Shown here piece by piece: positions 5,304-11,575 of a stretch of 14,302 bases of DNA. The notes under the pieces were generated by a model. That model did no database searches. It had not been told where the DNA came from and saw only the letters and a program-made list of their open reading frames with translations. The stretch covers positions 1 to 14,302 of the forward strand of contig DATFAS010000133.1 in NCBI GenBank assembly GCA_035254305.1. The letters are read 5' to 3'. The first letter of the stretch is position 1; each line of letters starts with the position of its first letter. This DNA is from DATFAS01 sp035254305. Lineage in GTDB: Bacteria; Bacillota; Bacilli; Aneurinibacillales; RAOX-1. A program made the translations under genes and the position numbers.

Positions 5304-5612
5304 CCCAACAATACGGGATTGCTCATTGTAATTAAATAAAACCGCCTTTATTTTTCCGTCTCCATCCTTCTGGAAATAAACTAAATCCTTAAAATCGGAT
5401 CCTTCAGCAATCTTCTTACTCACCGCATCATTGATGGCATCTGCAGCCAATTGCTCCACCTTCGTAGAGGCAATACTGAGAATGGCCGGTTGCAATTGCC
5501 TTTCAATGTATATAAATGTTTGAAGAGATATGATGAAAAAAATTAGCAGCGCTAAGAAGAAGGCGGTTTTAAAGCTAAATGGTTTCATGGCTCTACGATA
5601 TTTTAAGGCCAT
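5299..5612 (-). pseudogene. yunB: yunB 5' fragment (N-terminal part of split sporulation gene)
   Basis: The frame starts MALKYRRAMKPFSF, with a membrane segment at about residues 15-32 (TAFFLALLIFFIISLQTFIY) and then QPAILSIASTKVEQLAADAI, INDAVSKKIAEG and DFKDLVYF. This parallels Bacillus YunB (a single N-terminal membrane anchor, then INDAVNKQVAE and DLVIVDKDQKG). YunB sequence ends at residue 105 (IVGEA) at the core; the ORF runs another 13 element-encoded residues to a TGA at 5256-5258. AGGAGGGGG lies 6 bases before the ATG. In this configuration only a truncated protein is made. Joining to 1-104 at the core restores the frame, so this is a split gene rather than a decayed one. In B. subtilis yunB belongs to the sigma-E regulon. 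Confidence 0.9.
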
Positions 5613-5630
5613 ACTCCACCCCCTCCTTTC

Positions 5631-5655
5631 ACTTTATGCATCAAGCAAGCTATAT
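5631..5655 (-). promoter_or_regulatory. yunB: Candidate sigma-E promoter of yunB
   Basis: CATAAAGT (5638-5631 on the minus strand) matches the sigma-E -10 in 6 of 8 positions. An ATATA stretch 12-14 bases upstream could be the -35, but spacing or match is imperfect. Support comes mainly from the known sigma-E control of yunB in B. subtilis. Confidence 0.3.
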
Positions 5656-5669
5656 AGCCCAGACAGTTG

Positions 5670-5706
5670 TACAAAGAAAAAGGCTATTACCTGACGATAA
5701 GAGCCT
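5670..5706 (-). terminator. pdaA terminator
   Basis: On the minus strand AGGCTCTTA and TAATAGCCT form a hairpin with one mismatch and loop TCGTCAGG, followed by TTTTCTTT. The 5' arm begins within the pdaA stop codon region. Confidence 0.65.
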
Positions 5707-6493
5707 AATAATTCTTTTTGGTTAATTGGTTTAAGCTTTTAAATTCATAGCCCTGTTTTCTTGCATCATCTATGATTTTTCCTAGTGCCTCAGCATTATC
5801 CTTCGAGACAGCGTGTAACAAAATCACCGCACCTGGGTGAAGCTGTTCCATTACCCTGTCATATGCATAGCGCCAGCCCTTCTGGCTTTTTGTGTCCCAA
5901 TCCTTATAAGCTACAGACCAAAATACATTGGTATACCCTAAATCTTTACTTACTGCCAAGGTTCTTTCACTGAAGATTCCTCGTGGGGTGCGTAAGAATA
6001 GCATTTCTTTCTGATTCGTCACCTTGGTCACTTCATCCTTGACTTTGGTTAGCTCCTCTTTCATCCTAGTGGGTGATATGGAAGACATATCTGGATGACT
6101 CCAGGAATGATTACCAATCAAATGACCTTCTTTAACCATGCGATTTAATAATTCCGGCTGATCCTTGACATAATGACCTGTTACAAAGAAGATGGCTGGA
6201 ACCCTTTTCTCCTTCAATACATTCAATATAGCCTCAGTATATCCATTCTCATAGCCATTATCGAATGTTAGATAGAGTTCCTTTTGGGTTGTGTCCCCCA
6301 AAAAGATCGCACCATATTTTTGCACAATATCCTTAAAGCGTTCTTCATTAATGGAGGCCAGTTGGCCATTTTTACTTCGTTTAAAACCGAAGTGGTGCGA
6401 AACATCGGATGAAGCACTTACAAAATCAAAAGGCTGTAGAAAAATAAGACATAGTAGAGCCAATAGGACTGAACGTAGCCACTTGAGCTTCAT
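5705..6493 (-). CDS. pdaA: PdaA polysaccharide deacetylase (muramic-delta-lactam synthesis)
   Basis: The 262-residue protein has an N-terminal signal sequence (MKLKWLRSVLLALLCLIF to about residue 28) and a NodB-type deacetylase domain. Visible motifs are TFDNGYENG (D78), NHSWSHP (metal-binding H129 and H133), RTPRG (R168), FWSVAYKDW and ILLHAVS (H217). It is very like B. subtilis PdaA (263 aa), which de-N-acetylates muramic acid in spore cortex peptidoglycan, a step in making muramic-delta-lactam needed for germination. I chose the ATG at 6493 because GGGAG sits about 10 bases upstream; a GTG three codons earlier lies too close to that site. Its neighbour yunB is also a sporulation gene. The two are separated by a terminator. 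Confidence 0.95.
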   Translation of the reverse strand: MKLKWLRSVLLALLCLIFLQPFDFVSASSDVSHHFGFKRSKNGQLASINEERFKDIVQKYGAIFLGDTTQKELYLTFDNGYENGYTEAILNVLKEKRVPAIFFVTGHYVKDQPELLNRMVKEGHLIGNHSWSHPDMSSISPTRMKEELTKVKDEVTKVTNQKEMLFLRTPRGIFSERTLAVSKDLGYTNVFWSVAYKDWDTKSQKGWRYAYDRVMEQLHPGAVILLHAVSKDNAEALGKIIDDARKQGYEFKSLNQLTKKNY

Positions 6494-6545
6494 TGGTACC
6501 ACACTCCCTCTATTTATAGGTGGTAATATTCCAAACCCAACTGTT

Positions 6546-6577
6546 GATTATGTGCTTTTACCAGTTCCCATTATTCA
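6546..6577 (-). promoter_or_regulatory. pdaA: Candidate sigma-G-like promoter of pdaA
   Basis: On the minus strand TGAATA (6577-6572) and CATAATC (6552-6546) lie 19 bases apart, 53 bases before the pdaA ATG. This resembles the forespore sigma-G pattern, fitting the known forespore expression of B. subtilis pdaA. The spacer is about one base long and the last -10 base mismatches. Confidence 0.35.
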
Positions 6578-6594
6578 CCAAATACTATGAATGC

Positions 6595-7731
6595 CTATGG
6601 CTTCAACACAACCTTGATACAGTTGTCCAGCTTTCTATCAAATATGTCATAGGCATGTTCAGCCTCACCTAATGGCAATCGATGAGAGATAATGTCTGTT
6701 GGATCAAACTTCTGCTCACGAATCATTTGGTATAATTCAGGCATGTAATGAATCACAGGAGCTTGACCCATTTTCAATGTAATATTTCGGGCAAAAAAAT
6801 CACCTAAAGGAAAGAAATTATATCTTGATCCATAAACCCCAACAAGCTGAACCGTCCCACCCTTCCGAACAGCCTGAGAAGAGATGTTAATTGCACCGAG
6901 TGTTCCTCCTTGTAGTTTCAATGCGCTTTCAACGATCTCTAATGGTGTCATCTTTCCGTCCATCCCTACACAATCAATGACTACATCTGCTCCGCCCTTG
7001 GTCATTTCTTTTAGGTGATTACCTATATTCTCTTCCGTTGTAAAATCAACTGTTTCTACGTGATTGACCTTTTTGGCATGTTCTAAACGATACCCAATAT
7101 AGTCTACCGCAATAACCCTCTTTGCACCTTTTAACCAGGCAAATTTTTGAGCTAGCAACCCAACTGGCCCACACCCTAGAACAATAACCGTATCACCAGG
7201 CTTTACTCCTGCATGATCTACTCCCCAATACGCTGTGGGGATGATATCAGATAGGAACAGAATCTTCTCATCTTCTAGCTCTGAATCCTCGGGAATAAGG
7301 AAGGACGAAAAATTGGCATAAGGTACACGCAAATACTCCGCTTGCCCCCCCGCATACCCTCCAAAGGTTTCAGAAAACCCAAAATACCCACCTGCTTCAC
7401 CATGTGGATTCGAGTTGTCGCATTGACTCTCTAATTCGTGCTGACAGTAATAACACTGACCGCATGAAACCGTGAAAGGGATGATCACTCGATCACCTTT
7501 TTTCACCTTCGTAACCTCTGGTCCAACTTCCTCTACAATCCCCATCGGTTCATGACCAATGATATAATCCTCCCGCATGTTCGGAACGAATCCATGGATT
7601 AAATGAAGATCTGAACCACAAATGGCCGTACTTGTTATCTTAACAATGATATCATCCTTTTTCTCAATTTTCGGATCAGCTACCTCTTTTACCTTAACAT
7701 CCTTAACCCCTTGAAAAGTGACAGCTTTCAT
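6595..7731 (-). CDS. Zinc-dependent alcohol dehydrogenase (threonine/formaldehyde dehydrogenase-like)
   Basis: This 378-residue medium-chain dehydrogenase has catalytic zinc ligands C38 (AICGSD), H60-E61 (GHEPMG) and likely D162. The structural zinc loop is C90, C93, C96 and C104 (CGQCYYC ... ESQC). The NAD(P)-binding motif GCGPVG is at 186-191, followed by VIAVD. The long insert (DCVGMDG through INISSQAVRKGG) matches the glutathione-independent formaldehyde dehydrogenase/AdhB-like branch found in Bacillus (378-aa AdhB/YycR type). It should oxidise an alcohol or aldehyde with NAD(P), but the substrate cannot be read from sequence. AAGGAGC lies 6 bases before the ATG. It is upstream of pdaA on the same strand with a 101-base gap and no obvious terminator, so read-through into pdaA is possible. 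Confidence 0.88.
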   Translation of the reverse strand: MKAVTFQGVKDVKVKEVADPKIEKKDDIIVKITSTAICGSDLHLIHGFVPNMREDYIIGHEPMGIVEEVGPEVTKVKKGDRVIIPFTVSCGQCYYCQHELESQCDNSNPHGEAGGYFGFSETFGGYAGGQAEYLRVPYANFSSFLIPEDSELEDEKILFLSDIIPTAYWGVDHAGVKPGDTVIVLGCGPVGLLAQKFAWLKGAKRVIAVDYIGYRLEHAKKVNHVETVDFTTEENIGNHLKEMTKGGADVVIDCVGMDGKMTPLEIVESALKLQGGTLGAINISSQAVRKGGTVQLVGVYGSRYNFFPLGDFFARNITLKMGQAPVIHYMPELYQMIREQKFDPTDIISHRLPLGEAEHAYDIFDRKLDNCIKVVLKP

Positions 7732-7849
7732 TTTTTTGCTCCTTTATGTAAAATTTGAACATACCTATGCTCTTTGTGCACGTAAGAAAAAATCTATTCA
7801 TGTTGATTATTTTGTGCTAAACAAAAAAATCTACTAGTGGGAGAAAAAA

Positions 7850-7878
7850 TCAACAAACTAAAGCTACGTCACTATTAA
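7850..7878 (+). promoter_or_regulatory. Candidate promoter of thyA-dfrA
   Basis: TCAACA (7850-7855), a 17-base spacer, then TATTAA (7873-7878) gives four of six matches at the -35 and a fair -10, with transcription starting about 20 bases before the thyA start. The 170-base divergent region between the dehydrogenase and thyA is AT-rich and has no other clear signal. Confidence 0.35.
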
Positions 7879-7904
7879 ACGAAAACTGTGTTTGGAGGAA
7901 AACG

Positions 7905-8699
7905 ATGAAGCAATATCTTGACTTATGTCGACACATTTTACAGAACGGAACAGTAAAAGAAGATCGAACAGGTACGGGAACGATTAGCACCTTTGGTTAT
8001 CAGATGAGATTTAATCTAGAAGAAGGCTTCCCACTTGTCACAACCAAAAAGTTATTTCTTAAAGCAATTATCCATGAGCTATTGTGGTTCTTACGAGGCT
8101 CTACCAATAATAACGAGTTAGAAGAGGTTGGTGTATCGATTTGGCGGGAGTGGGCCAAGCCAGACGGTGACCTTGGTCCAGTCTATGGCAAACAGTGGAG
8201 ATCTTGGGAATGCCCAAATGGTCAAACCGTTGATCAAATCGATGAGGTGGTTAAACAGATTAAGGCAAATCCTGATTCACGCCGCCTGATTGTGAGTGCC
8301 TGGAATGTCTCTGACCTTCCAGATATGGCGTTAAGCCCTTGTCATACGCTATTCCAATTCTATGTAGCAGATGGCAAACTTTCCTGCCAGCTTTATCAAA
8401 GAAGTGCCGATGTTTTTCTTGGGGTACCTTTTAATATAGCATCTTACGCTTTACTAACCATGATGGTAGCCCAAGTGTGTGATCTAAAGCTTGGAGATTT
8501 CGTTCACACCTTCGGAGACGCACATATCTATAGAAATCACCTGGAACAGGTGAACCTTCAATTAACAAGAGAACCAAGGGCACTGCCAACCATGTTAATC
8601 AATCCTGAGGTCAAGTCAATCTTCGATTTCACTTTCGAAGATTTCCAGTTAACAAATTATGATCCACACCCACATATTAAAGGAGAGGTTGCTGTATGA
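7905..8699 (+). CDS. thyA: Thymidylate synthase (ThyA type)
   Basis: The 264-residue protein is full length for the short (E. coli/B. subtilis ThyB) form. It makes dTMP from dUMP using methylene-tetrahydrofolate. The catalytic cysteine is C146 in MALSPCHTLFQFY. Other signatures are EDRTGTGT (folate/phosphate loop), HELLWFLRG, QLYQRSADVFLGVPFNIASYA and HTFGDAHIYRNH. GGAGG lies 8 bases before the ATG. Its TGA overlaps the dfrA ATG by 4 bases (ATGA), so dihydrofolate produced here can be recycled by the coupled reductase. Confidence 0.98.
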   Translation: MKQYLDLCRHILQNGTVKEDRTGTGTISTFGYQMRFNLEEGFPLVTTKKLFLKAIIHELLWFLRGSTNNNELEEVGVSIWREWAKPDGDLGPVYGKQWRSWECPNGQTVDQIDEVVKQIKANPDSRRLIVSAWNVSDLPDMALSPCHTLFQFYVADGKLSCQLYQRSADVFLGVPFNIASYALLTMMVAQVCDLKLGDFVHTFGDAHIYRNHLEQVNLQLTREPRALPTMLINPEVKSIFDFTFEDFQLTNYDPHPHIKGEVAV

Positions 8700-9184
8700 T
8701 CTCCATAGTCGTTGCCATGTCACAAAATCGGGTCATTGGTAAGAATAATCAACTTCCTTGGCATCTACCTGCTGATCTCAAATATTTTAAACGAGTTACT
8801 ATGGAGCATCCGATCCTAATGGGCCGTAAAACCTTTGAATCAATTGGCAAACCTTTACCGGGCAGAACCAATGTCATCCTTACCAGGCAGCAGGATTATC
8901 AACCCGAAGGTTGTGTCGTCATTCATACAGTAGAAGATGCACTCAAGCTTGCCTCGAACGAAGAGTTATGCGTGATTGGCGGAGCTGAGATTATTCGGGA
9001 GTTTCTTCCTTTCACCGACAGACTGTATCTTACCTTAATTGAACAGGATGTTGAGGGAGATACCTATATGCCACCACTTGATCTTTCCGCATGGCAAGAG
9101 GTTTCCTATGAAAAAGGGATTACAGATGAAAAAAATCCTTATCCTTTTGCCTTCTATGTTTATGAAAAAACGGATAGAGATTAA
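8696..9184 (+). CDS. dfrA: Dihydrofolate reductase
   Basis: The 162-residue protein reduces dihydrofolate to tetrahydrofolate with NADPH. It starts MISIVVAMSQNRVIG and has LPWHLPADLKYFK with W22 and the active-site acid D27. MGRKTFESIG, LPGRTNVILTR and VIGGAEI follow, the usual substrate and cofactor motifs. Length is typical for chromosomal DfrA. Translation is probably coupled to thyA through the ATGA overlap; AAAGGAGAGG lies just upstream inside thyA. It ends 17 bases before a strong hairpin. Confidence 0.98.
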   Translation: MISIVVAMSQNRVIGKNNQLPWHLPADLKYFKRVTMEHPILMGRKTFESIGKPLPGRTNVILTRQQDYQPEGCVVIHTVEDALKLASNEELCVIGGAEIIREFLPFTDRLYLTLIEQDVEGDTYMPPLDLSAWQEVSYEKGITDEKNPYPFAFYVYEKTDRD

Positions 9185-9201
9185 TTTAGTGTGAAAAAGA
9201 A

Positions 9202-9231
9202 AAATAGCCTCTTGTTCATGAGAGGCTATTT
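9202..9231. terminator. Bidirectional terminator between dfrA and the yunC fragment
   Basis: AAATAGCCTCT (9202-9212) and AGAGGCTATTT (9221-9231) form a perfect 11-pair stem with an 8-base loop. A-rich sequence on the left and T-rich sequence on the right make it usable from both sides. It abuts the stop codon of the convergent yunC fragment. Confidence 0.88.
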
Positions 9232-9428
9232 CATAACATTTTAAGGATGGCATCTTTACCCTTCATGCCCGGTTTAATTCCTAAATCTTCAGCTGTTTTC
9301 GTTACCGACTCTAATGGCGCTTCCAACAGCTGCTCAATTGTACGTACACCTAATGCACGACCGGCGATAATATTTCGATCTCTTAATCGTTCATTTAGCA
9401 AGCCCACATCTAAAGCCCCACATTGGAT
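9231..9428 (-). pseudogene. yunC: yunC 3' fragment (DUF1805), 5' end missing
   Basis: The minus strand encodes IQCGALDVGLLNERLRDR, then NIIAGRALGVRTIEQLLEAP, then LESVTKTAEDLGIKPGMKGK to a TGA. This matches the C-terminal two-thirds (65 of about 100 residues) of Bacillus YunC, a small DUF1805 protein of unknown function. Upstream the similarity stops and the frame hits a TAA at 9435-9437. There is no start codon or ribosome binding site. The break lies 90 bases from the 3' end of a tyrosine integrase, so integration or a rearrangement linked to it is the likely cause. The missing N-terminal third is not seen elsewhere in the window. Confidence 0.85.
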
Positions 9429-9436
9429 GTTCGTTT

Positions 9437-9518
9437 AAGTAAAACCCTTATTATCAGGGCTTTGCAGTACTTAATAAGTTCTTTGGTCACAGATCAGTCA
9501 CGGACCAAACTGTCGTTA
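9437..9518. other. Candidate attL region of the tyrosine-integrase element
   Basis: Between the yunC break and the integrase stop lie a weak hairpin (AAACCCT / AGGGCTT, 9451-9471) and a repeat cluster. The cluster contains TTTGGTC (9482-9488) inverted to GACCAAA (9503-9509) and two direct copies of GTCAC starting at 9486 and 9497, exactly 11 bases (one helical turn) apart. Clustered short repeats next to an integrase with an N-terminal arm-binding domain suggest arm-type sites. The crossover core cannot be fixed without the other end. Confidence 0.45.
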
Positions 9519-10637
9519 TTAAAATAAAATATAAATCACATTATCCAACTTATCCGCTGCTTCTTGTTGCATACTTGGTAACACATGACTATAGGTATCT
9601 AATGTAACATGAATTTTTTTATGCCCTAAACGTTCTTGAATGACTTTTGGGTTCACACCCTGTTCAATGAGTATCGTTGCATGAGTATGGCGCAAATCAT
9701 GAAATCGAATACGAGGTAAACCAGAACGTTCTACATCCTTAAGGTAATTTTTGGTCAAATTGGATGGATAAACAGTTTTACCATTAGAAAGATTAAAAAT
9801 AACTAAATCTAAGTCCTCAAATTGATTACCTAATTTCATTTTTAATTCCAAAAATGATTTTCGGTGTTGCTTTAATATTGGAATTAAGGCATCTGGTATA
9901 GATATTGTTCTTTCTCCTGCTTTTGTCTTAGCTCCCTTTTTTAAATTTTTACCGTAATGAGTAAGAATTTGTCTTATAGCTATTGTCTTCTTTTCAAAAT
10001 CGATATCCTTCCATCTTAATCCAAGAATTTCACCTTGTCTCATTCCAGTTAATAACGCAAGTGCATATACAGGAAAGAACCTTCTATTTTTCGTAAAGTT
10101 TAAAAAAGTATTAACTTGATCCGTATTCCATACTTTCATTTCCATCCTTTCATTTTTAGGCATACAAACTTTTCGCATATGGTTTTCTTTTATCAATTTA
10201 TATACAACTGCACGATCTAGCGCCAATTTAATCAAAGAAGCAACTCGATCAATCGTGTTATATGCGTAGCCATCCTCGTGCATATCATGAATGAATTTTT
10301 GGCACAAAAATGGACTTAAGTCTTGAATTTTAATTGATCCCATTCTAGGCGCAATTTGATTTTTGTAATATAGGGTATTGTTATAGTGAGTGGTTGAGTC
10401 ACATTGCATCTTTCTCTCGTGTTCAAGCCAATGCTTCATAAACCCACCTAATGTTTCTTGGTTAGGTGATACATATTTGTTATCCTGAACCTCTTTTTGC
10501 AATTCAACCAATTTCTCGTTAGCTTCACGTTTTGTTTTAAAACCTCTTCTTTTGATTTGCTTTCTTTTTCCATTCTCATAATGATCAAAAATAAAAAACC
10601 AGGTTTTAGTGTTCGGATCTTGTTTAATGGTTGCCAT
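9519..10637 (-). CDS. Tyrosine site-specific integrase (Tn916/ICEBs1-like)
   Basis: The 372-residue protein has an N-terminal arm-DNA-binding domain (about 1-45, WFFIFDHYENGKRKQ, GFKTKREA), a SAM-like core-binding domain (about 62-150) and a catalytic domain. The catalytic residues are present: R200 (LLTGMRQGEILGLRW), K239 (TKAGERTISIP), H313 and R316 (FHDLRHTHAT), H339 (LGHKKI) and nucleophile Y349 (LDTYSHV). It looks intact. GGAGGG lies 5 bases before the ATG. It sits just downstream of an excisionase on the same strand, with its 3' end facing the broken yunC, the usual orientation beside an attachment site. The region is visibly more AT-rich than the genes to its right. Confidence 0.95.
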   Translation of the reverse strand: MATIKQDPNTKTWFFIFDHYENGKRKQIKRRGFKTKREANEKLVELQKEVQDNKYVSPNQETLGGFMKHWLEHERKMQCDSTTHYNNTLYYKNQIAPRMGSIKIQDLSPFLCQKFIHDMHEDGYAYNTIDRVASLIKLALDRAVVYKLIKENHMRKVCMPKNERMEMKVWNTDQVNTFLNFTKNRRFFPVYALALLTGMRQGEILGLRWKDIDFEKKTIAIRQILTHYGKNLKKGAKTKAGERTISIPDALIPILKQHRKSFLELKMKLGNQFEDLDLVIFNLSNGKTVYPSNLTKNYLKDVERSGLPRIRFHDLRHTHATILIEQGVNPKVIQERLGHKKIHVTLDTYSHVLPSMQQEAADKLDNVIYILF

Positions 10638-10703
10638 ATTTGCCCTCCATTACACGTGACCAATATGAATAGAGCCAAATTTCCAACTCTATCTGTCTAG
10701 TAT

Positions 10704-10901
10704 TTAATAGTTTCTATAATTTTTTGTTACCCGATTACCCTTAAGCCATTTATCAAAAACATCTTCATGCGTTAAGTACCTTCTTCCGACTTTAATCGTA
10801 TGGAATTCTCCTCTTTTGATGATTTCATAGGCCCGATCCCTTCCAATACCCATTTTTCTCATAATATCTTTAACCCCAATCATGACTTTCTTTTGCTCCA
10901 T
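10704..10901 (-). CDS. Excisionase-family DNA-binding protein (helix-turn-helix)
   Basis: The 65-residue protein (MEQKKVMIGVKDIMRKMGIG, then RDRAYEIIKRGEFHTIKVGR and RYLTHEDVFDKWLKG) has the MerR/AlpA-like winged helix-turn-helix of the excisionase family: a DIMRKMGIGRDRAYEII recognition helix, KVGRRY wing, then EDVFDKWL. It lies 66 bases upstream of the integrase on the same strand, the classical xis-int order of ICEBs1/Tn916-like elements, and would direct Int toward excision. AAGGGGAG lies about 12 bases before the ATG, slightly far. Confidence 0.88.
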   Translation of the reverse strand: MEQKKVMIGVKDIMRKMGIGRDRAYEIIKRGEFHTIKVGRRYLTHEDVFDKWLKGNRVTKNYRNY

Positions 10902-10991
10902 ATTTCATCACAACTCCCCTTTCGTTTGTTTATGTATATGAATCCTTGAGGTTGTCTAAAAACCAAAACACTGTATATATTCATTTATCGA

Positions 10992-11014
10992 GTTTTTAAA
11001 CAATTGTTGGGTAT
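10992..11014 (+). promoter_or_regulatory. Possible sigma-B-like promoter before the DUF4912 gene
   Basis: GTTTTT (10992-10997) and GGGTAT (11009-11014) resemble the general-stress sigma-B pattern, with an 11-base spacer that is one base short of the usual range. A TATACT at 11034-11039 could serve as a sigma-A -10, but no -35 fits. Confidence 0.25.
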
Positions 11015-11044
11015 AGACCTCTTTTATTAAAGATATACTAAATT

Positions 11045-11557
11045 TTGTTTGAAAAAAAAGCGCCAATGGGGGAAATTTATTTGAAATACGAGAATCCATT
11101 TCCTAGGTATTATGGTCGTGATGAAATGACTCTCCTTGTTCGTGATGCTACTACCTTATACAGCTACTGGGAGATCACATGGGAACGTCGTGCTTTTCTA
11201 AGCAATTATATTGGTTCCTTTTATGATGAACAGCAAAAATGGCTTCGTTTATACGATGTCACACACTTAGATTTTTTGGGCGATTATGCGAATTCTATTC
11301 GGGATATCCCAGTTGATCATGACGCTGATGAATGGTATATCCATCATGTGAATTCTGACTGTAATTATGTAGCAGACTATGGCCTGTTTTATGATGGGAA
11401 ATTCCAACCCATCATCCGTTCCAATGTTATTCAAACTCCCCGAAATACTGCAGCAGTTTGGGGTGAATACATTATTCCACGGATTTCAGTAGAAAAAGGA
11501 AAAAGGATACCTCCGAATTATTTTGAAAGCTTTGGAAGTTACTCATTTTATGACTAA
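11045..11557 (+). CDS. DUF4912 protein, linked to alpha-glucan locus
   Basis: The protein of about 170 residues contains the DUF4912 pattern: Y-x-x-D followed by LLVRDATTLYSYWEITWER near residues 30-48, then LRLYDVT, EWYIHHVNSDCNYVADYGLF and the proline-rich end. The function is unknown; the fold is thought to be a beta-sandwich resembling carbohydrate-binding domains. The TTG at 11045 has no good ribosome binding site and an in-frame stop lies just before it; an ATG at 11066 is the alternative start and is also weak. The stop is 18 bases before the GH57-GT4 gene, so the two are probably co-transcribed. DUF4912 next to GH57/GT4 genes suggests a shared role in making or sensing a glucan; that is inference. 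Confidence 0.75.
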   Translation: MFEKKAPMGEIYLKYENPFPRYYGRDEMTLLVRDATTLYSYWEITWERRAFLSNYIGSFYDEQQKWLRLYDVTHLDFLGDYANSIRDIPVDHDADEWYIHHVNSDCNYVADYGLFYDGKFQPIIRSNVIQTPRNTAAVWGEYIIPRISVEKGKRIPPNYFESFGSYSFYD

Positions 11558-11575
11558 GAAGAGGAGGAAAACACG

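Noticed and set aside
5114..5335. Plus-strand 73-codon ORF near the right junction
   Set aside because: It is antisense to the T-box leader, the element junction and yunB; there is no ribosome binding site and the underlying RNA elements explain the sequence.
5256..5612. Complete small membrane protein of 118 residues
   Set aside because: The first 105 residues are the N-terminus of YunB and the last 13 are element sequence after the core, so it is a truncated product of a split gene.
9247..9438. Plus-strand 63-codon ORF
   Set aside because: It is the antisense shadow of the yunC fragment, whose minus-strand translation matches a known family.
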